From an uncultured Eubacteriales bacterium (lineage in GTDB: Bacteria; Bacillota; Clostridia; Tissierellales; Peptoniphilaceae), in contig UQFH01000009.1 in NCBI GenBank assembly GCA_900540185.1, positions 11,549 through 75,548 on the forward strand: a DNA stretch of 64,000 bases, in the 5' to 3' direction. Below the pieces are notes generated by a model, which worked only from the letters and a program-made list of their open reading frames with translations, made no database searches and had not been told where the DNA came from. Both the position numbers and the translations under genes were made by a program. Positions 24,824 to 32,294 of this stretch are shown here, in pieces (position 1 is the stretch's first letter; every line of letters begins with the position of its first letter).

Positions 24824-26101
24824 TTATTTATAGATAAACCAAACGAGTATATATCCCACAAAAACCGCCGTAAGTGTAAACGGCACACTCATTTGCATAA
24901 ACTCCTTGTTTGAAACAGCGTGTCCGTTTTCGCGAAGTATTCCCAAAGAGGCGATGTTTGCAGATGCGCCGATCGGAGTGATGTTTCCCCCGAGTGTCGC
25001 ACCACTCAAAAGTCCGAAATAAAAAACGGTCATATCAAACGGCACCTGTGCAGAAATGACGGAAAGCACCGGAAGCATTGTCGCAATATACGGTATATTG
25101 TCGACAAATGCGCTTATTAAAACGCTGCCCCAAACGATTGCCGTGTATAATAGAAACGGTTTGTCCGATAGTTTTACGAAAAGTTTTGCAACTTCGTCGA
25201 TAACTCCGGCATTTTCTATTCCCGAAATTATTATAAAGAGTCCGGCGAGAAGGAGAAGCGTGTTGTAGTCGATTTCGCTTATAACGCGCTTTATAACCGC
25301 CTTGTCCCTGTATCTCAAAAGATAATATATAATTCCTACAAGAGCCAGTGAAACGCAGATTAGCCCGTTTAAAATCGGAATCTTTTTCTCCGAAGGGATA
25401 AATGATGCTGCAATCAAAAGCACTAGCATTGCAATTAAAAGATATGTCGGGACCATGTCCTTAACTTTTGTCACTTCAATTTTGTCAACTTTACCCTTTA
25501 GATTTCGCACGGCAATATAGATACAAATCGTCGAAATGAGCGCAGAGATTTGCACTATAAAAAACATTCCCATTTTTCCGTTGTATACAAAGAAATCAAA
25601 GAAAGTCATGTCGAGTGCGCTACCGAGAAGGATCGACGAGGTATCGCCGACAAGAGTTGCGGCGCCTTGAAGATTTGACGAAATTGAAATCGCAATAATC
25701 ATTTTTACCGGCGAGATATTGAGTTTTTTAGCTAGACTTATCGCAACCGGTGCAATCATAAGCACTGTCGCAACATTGTCGATAAATGCACTCACAACGC
25801 CCGCAAAGAGCGATAGCACTATTATTATGAGTCGGATGTCTTTGAATCTGTTTATAATTAAATCGGCGAGTCTTGTCGGCATCAAGCTTTCCGAAAAGAG
25901 GGAAACAAGACCCATAGTACCTGCAATCATTAAAAGTACGTTATAGTCAATTACACTTAGGACCGATTTTATCGGTACGATGTTTAAAACAACAAAAATC
26001 AGTGCGCTTATGCCAACGACAAGCGGTCTATGATTTACAAATTTTATCATAAATATATATGTCAATATAAAAAGCACACTTGCAATGATTAATTTATCCA
26101 T
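24824..26101 (-). CDS. ArsB/NhaD-superfamily ion transporter
   Basis: 425 residues with about eleven helices in two pseudo-symmetric halves. The diagnostic repeated motif is present twice: FIDNVATVLMIAPVAISLA and FVDNIPYIATMLPVLS, together with SSNLQGAATLVGDTSSILLG and GATLGGNITPIGASANI. This fits SLC13/ArsB/NhaD permeases, which move anions (arsenite, citrate) or act as Na+/H+ antiporters. No arsR/arsC neighbour, so an arsenical role is not supported. GGAGG site before the ATG. Confidence 0.88.
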   Translation of the reverse strand: MDKLIIASVLFILTYIFMIKFVNHRPLVVGISALIFVVLNIVPIKSVLSVIDYNVLLMIAGTMGLVSLFSESLMPTRLADLIINRFKDIRLIIIVLSLFAGVVSAFIDNVATVLMIAPVAISLAKKLNISPVKMIIAISISSNLQGAATLVGDTSSILLGSALDMTFFDFFVYNGKMGMFFIVQISALISTICIYIAVRNLKGKVDKIEVTKVKDMVPTYLLIAMLVLLIAASFIPSEKKIPILNGLICVSLALVGIIYYLLRYRDKAVIKRVISEIDYNTLLLLAGLFIIISGIENAGVIDEVAKLFVKLSDKPFLLYTAIVWGSVLISAFVDNIPYIATMLPVLSVISAQVPFDMTVFYFGLLSGATLGGNITPIGASANIASLGILRENGHAVSNKEFMQMSVPFTLTAVFVGYILVWFIYK

Positions 26102-26151
26102 AATTTCCTCCGTATACGAGTATTATACATCAATTACCTTAAAATAGAAAG

Positions 26152-26182
26152 AAAAATAAGACCCACAAATGTGAGTCTTATT
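26152..26182 (-). terminator. Terminator of the CAMP-factor operon
   Basis: On the minus strand AATAAGACTCACA - TT - TGTGGGTCTTATT then TTTTC. The core is almost identical to the terminator at 3855-3886. Confidence 0.88.
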
Positions 26183-26202
26183 TTATATATTCTGTAATTA
26201 AA

Positions 26203-27204
26203 TTACATTCTTGGTCCCATGTTTAAGATCATTCTGATAGAATCGATCATTTCTTGAACTTTGTTGCTTGACGGTCTGATTGACATGATGAGTTTGTATG
26301 ATGCGTCGATAACGTCGCCCAATTCTTTTCTCTTGTCTCCTTGTCTTCTTGCCTTCTTAGCAGCACGTCTCATTTCTTTGAGGTCTTCGATTTCTGTCTT
26401 TGTTGCTCTGTGGTCTGTTTGAAGTTGTGAATAAGCTTTACCTACAGCTGCGTCAAGCATATCTTCTGCTTGGTAAATTTCTGCAACTGTTCTTTGTGGT
26501 TGAAGTCTAATTCTTGTAACTTCTCTGATAACCTTGTTGAGTTCATCCAATACATAATCCGGAGCTTCTTTGAGGTCGTTCATGTAGAGGCATCTTGCTT
26601 TGTGAAGTTTAGCATCGAGGTCTGCTCTTACATAGAGGTTTGCTGTATCATTTTGTGTTAAATCAGGATATCCGATTAACTTTGCTTTCAAAGCTTCGAA
26701 TTCAGCCATGTAAGCTTTCATGTCGTCAACTGTGTGGAATGGGCTTACTGCTATTACGAGTCCTTGGAAAACGTATTCAGCAATTTCTACATGTGCTTGG
26801 TCAACTTTGTATCTTAAAGCTGTTGTAGCAAATCTCATAGCTACGCAAAGTCTACCGACTAGCATCAATCTTTGTGGGATTGAAGATAGGTCATAGATTT
26901 GTGAGAATCCAAGTCCCATACCTTGTGCTTCGAATGATTTTTCAATGCTTACTTCGAGTTCATCTGTCTTTTCATCGAAGTTGTTAAGCATCTTAACGTT
27001 TTCTTCGTTGTGTGGTGTCAATTCTTTTGCTTCTGATTTAACTGCTTGAACCTTTCTTTTGTATGTTTCAAGGTCGTTGATTGTTAAATCATCTTCTACT
27101 GCCGGAGCGTCATCATCGATGAGAGCTGCGTTTGTCACTGTAGGTAGTAAACTACCGACTGCCATAAATCCTGCTAATGTGATTGATAAAAACTTTTTAT
27201 TCAT
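26203..27204 (-). CDS. CAMP-factor-family pore-forming protein
   Basis: 333 residues with a signal peptide (1-26). Residues about 45-262 follow the CAMP-factor pattern: KSEAKELTPHNEENVKMLNN, then AHVEIAEYVFQGLVIAVSPF, GYPDLTQNDTANLYVRADLD and LNKVIREVTRIRLQPQRTVAEI. The block Y-P-D-L-x-x-x-D-x-A-x-x-Y is the best recognised part of streptococcal and cutibacterial CAMP factors, secreted helical proteins that enlarge membrane lesions. A basic helical extension (263-333, EMRRAAKKARRQGDKRK) is extra. Paralogous to the upstream gene, with 15 bases between. Strong GGAG site. Family membership from memory of the family, not a search. Confidence 0.82.
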   Translation of the reverse strand: MNKKFLSITLAGFMAVGSLLPTVTNAALIDDDAPAVEDDLTINDLETYKRKVQAVKSEAKELTPHNEENVKMLNNFDEKTDELEVSIEKSFEAQGMGLGFSQIYDLSSIPQRLMLVGRLCVAMRFATTALRYKVDQAHVEIAEYVFQGLVIAVSPFHTVDDMKAYMAEFEALKAKLIGYPDLTQNDTANLYVRADLDAKLHKARCLYMNDLKEAPDYVLDELNKVIREVTRIRLQPQRTVAEIYQAEDMLDAAVGKAYSQLQTDHRATKTEIEDLKEMRRAAKKARRQGDKRKELGDVIDASYKLIMSIRPSSNKVQEMIDSIRMILNMGPRM

Positions 27205-27219
27205 AATTTTCTCCTTTTC

Positions 27220-28905
27220 TTATCTGAAGCTGAAGTTGTGTTCTTCAACAATATTTCCAATGCGTACCTTTGCATTGAAGTCTTTTGTCCATACGCCGAA
27301 GTTGAATCCGTTGAATTTAACAGATGCTGTTCCGTTTTGCATATAAACTGTTCTTGTGATTGTCTTATTTCCGTTTGAAACATCGAATCTTACATATCCT
27401 CTGTAAGGATTTCCGTTGTTTGTAGCTTCTACTTCAACAGTGAAGATTCCAGCAACTCTTTCAGAGTTTGTGATGTTAACGATTCTGATGTCGTTTTCAG
27501 GAGCTTTTTCTGTAACTTCTACAAGAATAGATCCCATTTTGCCGTTATTGCTGTGTGCAAAGATGTTAACTTTTCCAGGTCTCTTTGCTTCTACAAGTCC
27601 TGTGTATTTGTCAACAACTGCGATTGTTTCATTTTCTGAAGTGTAAGTTAAATCCTTGTTGATTGCTTCTGTTGGGAAAACAAGTGTCTTTGAAGAAACA
27701 TCAACTGAACTTCCTTCTTCAACCCTCACCTTATCAACTACGAAGTCAACGCTTGTTACTTCTGTCTTGTCATTTGAAATAGGTGGTAGGTCGTCGTCAC
27801 CAGGTGTCGGATCCATATCGAATGCATAGTTGCTTCCTGTTGGTTGAAGCGGTGGCATTCCTTCCATATATCCACCCGGTTCTACAATGTAGAGTGTGAA
27901 TGTTGCTTTTACGTTGTTGTCTTTTGCGATACAAATAACTTCAACTGAACCGGTTTTTTCAGGAATGATTTCTCCCGCACTTACTCTGGCAATGTAAGGA
28001 TTTGATGTATACATGATAACATCTTTATTTTTTACTTCATGTGGGAAAATAACAGGTCTGATTCTTGTCTTTTTGTCAAGAGCGATATATCCTGCTTCGC
28101 CTTCCATGAATTCGATTCTTTCAACTCTAATCTTAGGTCCTGTGATAACTTCCATTTGTTGGTGTACTTTTTCGAGTTGTGCGTCGAGTTCGCCGCAAGT
28201 TACGTCAAGTCTCCACCACATGCGTTGTCCTTCTTTGATTGCTTCAAGAAGCGGTTTTGCTCTAAATTGTTTTGTAATTTGGTTACAGCTGTTGTAAACG
28301 CGTCTAGCTTCTCTAAGTTCTCTGCTGAAAGCTGCTTTCTTATAGATTGTAGCAATATCTTCAGGTCTTAAATCAGGATATGCAAGCAATTCTTCTTGAA
28401 GTGGTTCAAATCTGTCGATATATTCCATGATTTGTCCTTCACTTGCAAACGGATTGAGTACATATAGAATACCTGTTAAGATATATTCTGTAATCTTTGT
28501 GTGTGCTGCAACAACTTTGTTTGATAATTCTGTTGTTGCAAATCTGATTGCACGTCCAATTCTGATTAATAATTGAACTCTTACCGGGATAGTTGTGAGA
28601 TCATAAACTGAATCTCCTAATCCAACTGCTCCACTAACTCTTTCTTCGCTGACTTCGAGTTCCCTATTAATGCTGTCTGCTGCTTCGTGATACTTGTCAA
28701 GAATGTCTTTTTCGTCTTCGTTTGAAGGTTCGATATCTTGAACGCTTGCGACAGCTGTCTTAACATCTGACTTCAAGTCTGAGACTTCTAAAAGAAATCT
28801 GTCTTTTTCAGAATCTGCTTTAGCAATATTTCCTAGCGGACTCATTGTTGTTAATACCATCATTATAGTTAGTACGAATGATAGTACGGACTTATAATTT
28901 TTCAT
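27220..28905 (-). CDS. CAMP-factor protein fused to Ig-like domains
   Basis: 561 residues. Signal peptide (1-30), CAMP-factor domain (about 40-255) with AHTKITEYILTGILYVLNPF and AYPDLRPEDIATIYKKAAF, aligned end to end with the 333-residue neighbour (both have YDL-T/S-x-IP and RFATT). Then a BIG2-like domain (257-345), a Pro/Asp linker, a second BIG2-like domain (388-467), and a C-terminal module (472-561) ending in FNFGVWTKDFNAKVRIG. That last module also occurs twice in the upstream protease. CAMP factors are usually single-domain; the fusion suggests a surface-retained or receptor-targeted toxin. GGAGGAG site. Same operon as the genes on either side. Confidence 0.8.
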   Translation of the reverse strand: MKNYKSVLSFVLTIMMVLTTMSPLGNIAKADSEKDRFLLEVSDLKSDVKTAVASVQDIEPSNEDEKDILDKYHEAADSINRELEVSEERVSGAVGLGDSVYDLTTIPVRVQLLIRIGRAIRFATTELSNKVVAAHTKITEYILTGILYVLNPFASEGQIMEYIDRFEPLQEELLAYPDLRPEDIATIYKKAAFSRELREARRVYNSCNQITKQFRAKPLLEAIKEGQRMWWRLDVTCGELDAQLEKVHQQMEVITGPKIRVERIEFMEGEAGYIALDKKTRIRPVIFPHEVKNKDVIMYTSNPYIARVSAGEIIPEKTGSVEVICIAKDNNVKATFTLYIVEPGGYMEGMPPLQPTGSNYAFDMDPTPGDDDLPPISNDKTEVTSVDFVVDKVRVEEGSSVDVSSKTLVFPTEAINKDLTYTSENETIAVVDKYTGLVEAKRPGKVNIFAHSNNGKMGSILVEVTEKAPENDIRIVNITNSERVAGIFTVEVEATNNGNPYRGYVRFDVSNGNKTITRTVYMQNGTASVKFNGFNFGVWTKDFNAKVRIGNIVEEHNFSFR

Positions 28906-28935
28906 AAGTTCTCCTCCTTAGTAAATTTATATAAA

Positions 28936-28946
28936 TGGCAGTGCCA
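28936..28946. promoter_or_regulatory. Small palindrome between protease and CAMP gene
   Basis: TGGCA-G-TGCCA lies in the 49-bp gap, next to a minus-strand TATAAT-like hexamer. It might be an internal operator or an RNA processing hairpin. Weak evidence. Confidence 0.35.
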
Positions 28947-28954
28947 ATTATAAC

Positions 28955-31759
28955 CTATTTGTATCCGAATCTAATTTCTTCCGAAACATCTCCGATTGTA
29001 AGTGTTGCGTGGAAATCTTTTCTCCATACGCCGAATGCAAATCCTGTGTATGTCTTTTCGAATTTTCCGTCTTTGAATTTAACTTCATGTTCTTGAACAT
29101 GGTCTCCACTTACAACTCTGATAATAGCTTTTCCGTTGTACGGCATTCCGTCTGCGAGTGCTTCAGCGTAGATGTGGAAGACGCCGCCCTTTCTTTCAGG
29201 CGAATTATAGAAACGTGTGATTTCTATATATTTCGGTGCTTCTTCATGATGTTGTTTCTTAGATTCGAAGAATTTAATAGTCTTTTCTTTATCTCTTACT
29301 TTTAATGTTGCAGTGAAATTTTCTCTCCATACTCCGATTTGTCCACCGTGGTATTTCGATTCAATTTTACCTGCGTTGAAATACACTCTTCTTTCGATTG
29401 TTTTATCTTCAGCTGTGACGATAAGGTCTGCCGGTCCGTTGTACGGCATTCCGTTTACAGTTGCTTCAGCATAAATTCTGAATATACCGCCCTTACGTTC
29501 AGTGTTTCTCAGGCTTGTGATTTCGATTTCTTGTTTGCTGTAATCAGGAACAACTTTTGCCTTAAATACTGTTTTAAGATTGTTTTCCGTCATAACAGTT
29601 ATATTTGCAGAGCCCACCTTGTGTGCTACCAAAATTCCGTCAGGTCTTGCTTCAACTATCTCCGGTCTATCCGAATAATATATGAAGTTTCTCTTTGCGG
29701 TTTCTGGGTAAACACCTACATAAGGTTCAAAGTTGAATTCTGTTCCTTCTGTGATAAGTTCGGATTGCTTTTTCATAAATAGTGTCATCGCAACACTTGG
29801 GTCTCTTTCCGGTCTGATCGGGTCCGGCTCTTTGTCGTCAGGAACGACACCCGGATCCGGTTCCGGTTCTGGTTCAGGTTCGTAATCGTTAACTCCGATT
29901 TCTTCGATTTGTTGTCTTCCCGGAACTCTGATTCCCGGATTTACAACTTGTACATTAAATCTTGTAACAATTTCTCCGCCCTTTGTTTTAACATAAACAT
30001 TCGTGTTACCTGTGTTTACCGGATATAATACTCCGCCATCCTTAAATACTGCAATATTCTTGTCATCTGTTCCGAATTCAAGTTCTACTTCAGCATCTTG
30101 AGGATCAATTGTATATCTTAAAAGCCCTTTCTTATCTATGTGGATAAATCCTTGGCTTCCGATATCGAATGTAATATTTCTAACCTTGACTTTTCCGTCG
30201 ATTGTAATATCTTTGTTGTGGTCATCAACTTCGTCCAAATCCTTTTCAGGAACTTCGTCACCTGTTGTTGTTATAGCCTTGATACAGAAGTTTGCATTCG
30301 GCAAATTACCTGTAAGGTCTGACCAACCGTCTCCAACTCTTGAGAAATATGATTGACCCGGAGCTGCAACAGCTTTTGATGAATATCCGCCGATTCTTGT
30401 TTCAATAGGAAGCGGGGTGTTGTTTTTCGACTTTGTTGAGTTCATATAAACAATAACTGCAAATTGTTCGCCTTCATTTAACTGAACAGGGTCAATTGGA
30501 ACTGTGTAGTATCCAGGATATAGGAAACTTCCCGATGCAACTTTAACTCTTTCATTCGAAAGTTGGCTTGTTCTTTCAACATTTCTTACAACATAGATTT
30601 CGTAATCTGTTTGGTTTGCAACGTTGAAAAGACCTACTTCGTGTAAAAGTTCCTTATATTGTGCCGTGAAAATATTTGCCATATAACCTTCGCCCTTAAA
30701 TCCAACAGATCTTGTTGCTCCAAGCGGGTCATATTGGTGAATAATCCCTCTTAAATCTTTTTTCTTAGGAATAAATACCGTCGGGCTCTTACCTACAAAT
30801 GCATCGTAGTATGATACATAATAATAACCTGAGTCCATATATTTTGATCCCCATGAGTTCTTGCAAATCCAAGCTCCGTTTCCAGGTGCTGTTTGTGTAA
30901 AAGCTGTTGAAGGATATGTGTCGTCCCAACCTACAATCGTTACAGCGTGGTTTGCTGTTCCTCTTCCTGGATTGTACATTGTGAATGTCTTCTTGTTTTC
31001 GTAATATGAAGATGTATTTATTGTTGTATAAACTCCACCATATTCACTGATTGCCCATTTAAGATTATCGACTTCGTTAATGTTTGTTACATCAGGAAGA
31101 TAAATAACCTTGTCCATATCAAGTTGTCTTCTTAGTCCTTTCGGTGAAACCGTTATAACCGGATCATATGGGTCATCGTCTTCTGCGATAGGTCCCTTAC
31201 CGCTTGCAAGATATGCGGCAGCCATATCACGGTTGCCTCCCTTTTCAGCGCTCCAGTCAAATCCGTGCATATTTCTTAAATGCTTTTCACTGAAATCGAA
31301 TTTACCTTTCTTTTGTCTAAGAAGAATTGATTCCATTGAGCCGTAAGTAGCAAATGCCCAACATGAACCGTTAGGACCTTGGTCTCTTACCGGTGAAACC
31401 ATTCCAAATTTTCTTAAGTCAAATTTTGAAGGGAAACGACTTCCTGCTACCGGATTCAATGACATAGTTCTCATTTGAAGCGGTGCACTTTGACTTTCAA
31501 TCTTAAGCGGTGATACTGTAAGACCGTCTTCCAAATCGTATTCGTTCGGATTGAAGTCCTCATTAATTTCGCTTAATTCCAACTCGGCCTCTTCTTCAGG
31601 GCCTTCCTCCTCGATTGTCGTTCTAGTGATTTCTTCATTTAATATATCATCGTAGATCACATCTTCATCCGCTTTCGTTACTGATAGCGGTGATAAAAGT
31701 GGAACTACCATTAATATAGTAAGAAGAAGTACCAGAACTTTTACATTTTTCTTTACCAT
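28955..31759 (-). CDS. Secreted papain-like (C1) protease with Ig-like modules
   Basis: 934 residues. Signal peptide (1-30), acidic propeptide to about 108, C1A peptidase with Gln in RDQGPNGSCWAFA and nucleophile C133, H271 (ANHAVTIVGWDD) and N301 (KNSWG). A lectin-like domain common in anaerobe C1 proteases follows (about 330-500), a BIG2-like domain (515-608), a Glu/Pro spacer (YEPEPEPEPDP), another Ig-like domain, then two copies of a 90-residue C-terminal module (744-832, 844-934) with E-R-K-G-G, PYNG and FGVW / IGVW. No LPXTG or SLH anchor. Leads the operon with two CAMP-factor genes. The start follows GAGAGGAGG, with a small hairpin (TGTCGT/ACGACA) in the leader. Confidence 0.92.
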   Translation of the reverse strand: MVKKNVKVLVLLLTILMVVPLLSPLSVTKADEDVIYDDILNEEITRTTIEEEGPEEEAELELSEINEDFNPNEYDLEDGLTVSPLKIESQSAPLQMRTMSLNPVAGSRFPSKFDLRKFGMVSPVRDQGPNGSCWAFATYGSMESILLRQKKGKFDFSEKHLRNMHGFDWSAEKGGNRDMAAAYLASGKGPIAEDDDPYDPVITVSPKGLRRQLDMDKVIYLPDVTNINEVDNLKWAISEYGGVYTTINTSSYYENKKTFTMYNPGRGTANHAVTIVGWDDTYPSTAFTQTAPGNGAWICKNSWGSKYMDSGYYYVSYYDAFVGKSPTVFIPKKKDLRGIIHQYDPLGATRSVGFKGEGYMANIFTAQYKELLHEVGLFNVANQTDYEIYVVRNVERTSQLSNERVKVASGSFLYPGYYTVPIDPVQLNEGEQFAVIVYMNSTKSKNNTPLPIETRIGGYSSKAVAAPGQSYFSRVGDGWSDLTGNLPNANFCIKAITTTGDEVPEKDLDEVDDHNKDITIDGKVKVRNITFDIGSQGFIHIDKKGLLRYTIDPQDAEVELEFGTDDKNIAVFKDGGVLYPVNTGNTNVYVKTKGGEIVTRFNVQVVNPGIRVPGRQQIEEIGVNDYEPEPEPEPDPGVVPDDKEPDPIRPERDPSVAMTLFMKKQSELITEGTEFNFEPYVGVYPETAKRNFIYYSDRPEIVEARPDGILVAHKVGSANITVMTENNLKTVFKAKVVPDYSKQEIEITSLRNTERKGGIFRIYAEATVNGMPYNGPADLIVTAEDKTIERRVYFNAGKIESKYHGGQIGVWRENFTATLKVRDKEKTIKFFESKKQHHEEAPKYIEITRFYNSPERKGGVFHIYAEALADGMPYNGKAIIRVVSGDHVQEHEVKFKDGKFEKTYTGFAFGVWRKDFHATLTIGDVSEEIRFGYK

Positions 31760-32144
31760 TGTTCCTCCTCTCGCTGTCGTCTTAACGACATCTCTTCCTT
31801 AATAAATTTATATAGTCACATTTTGACAATGAATTCTTTCGTGATTTAAAAGTTGATAACCATTTATCACATTTATGTTGTCTGAGCAAATCTTTAGTAT
31901 TTTTATAAGTATCGTAATTAATTTCAGTTTTTTTTACTATGTGATTAAAAACACTTTGTTTTCTAATATTTTCATAATACCAACCTATCTTTTTCTTAAT
32001 TATACCATTATTTTTCTTAAAAATCAACAGATTACAAAAAAATTAAGAAAAAAAATTGTTAATTTCTCTATAAAAAACCTTGAATGCATTGATATTACTT
32101 GTTTTTAGCGTAAATATTAAATTTTCGCAATATTTGTATTTGTA

Positions 32145-32173
32145 TTGTAATGAAAAGAAAAATCTGCTATAAT
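32145..32173 (+). promoter_or_regulatory. Promoter of the 1895-residue protease gene
   Basis: TTGTAA (32145-32150), 17-bp spacer, TATAAT (32168-32173), leaving a leader of about 115 nt. Confidence 0.65.
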
Positions 32174-32192
32174 TAATTTAGAGTTGTTTTAA

Positions 32193-32265
32193 TTAGAAAA
32201 TTTGTTCTTAAAATAAAAAAATCCAAATAATTTTTATCTAAGAACAAAAAAAGATGATTTTCTAA
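32193..32265 (+). promoter_or_regulatory. Structured 5' leader (two nested stems)
   Basis: Outer TTAGAAAA (32193-32200) pairs with TTTTCTAA (32258-32265); inner TTTGTTCTTA (32201-32210) pairs with TAAGAACAAA (32239-32248). The stem ends 20 bases before the AAAGGAG ribosome site. It may stabilise the mRNA or sense something; no known riboswitch class recognised. Confidence 0.55.
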
Positions 32266-32294
32266 AAACGGCTTTAATACGAAAGGAGAGTATT

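Larger units (their letters stand above)
31760..32294. other. Divergent AT-rich control region of the two C1 protease genes
   Basis: 535 bp without a credible gene, separating divergent secreted C1 protease genes. It holds the plus-strand promoter and structured leader described separately, and the minus-strand leader with hairpin TGTCGT-TAAG-ACGACA near 31778-31793. Two overlapping ORFs of about 80 codons in opposite directions lack ribosome sites and are not called. Confidence 0.6.

Noticed and set aside
24824..26101. Arsenite resistance determinant
   Set aside because: The permease has ArsB/NhaD motifs, but there is no arsR, arsC or arsA neighbour; substrate left open.
29840..29890. Repeat tract in the 934-residue protease
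   Set aside because: In-frame Glu-Pro spacer, not a mobile or regulatory repeat.
31782..32027. 81-codon minus-strand ORF upstream of the C1 protease gene
   Set aside because: TTG start without a ribosome site, overlaps an opposite ORF, Lys/Asn-rich composition as expected of translated AT-rich DNA. It could be a decayed gene but I cannot support it.
31875..32108. 77-codon plus-strand ORF in the same gap
   Set aside because: No ribosome site, composition of random AT-rich DNA, lies upstream of the mapped promoter.
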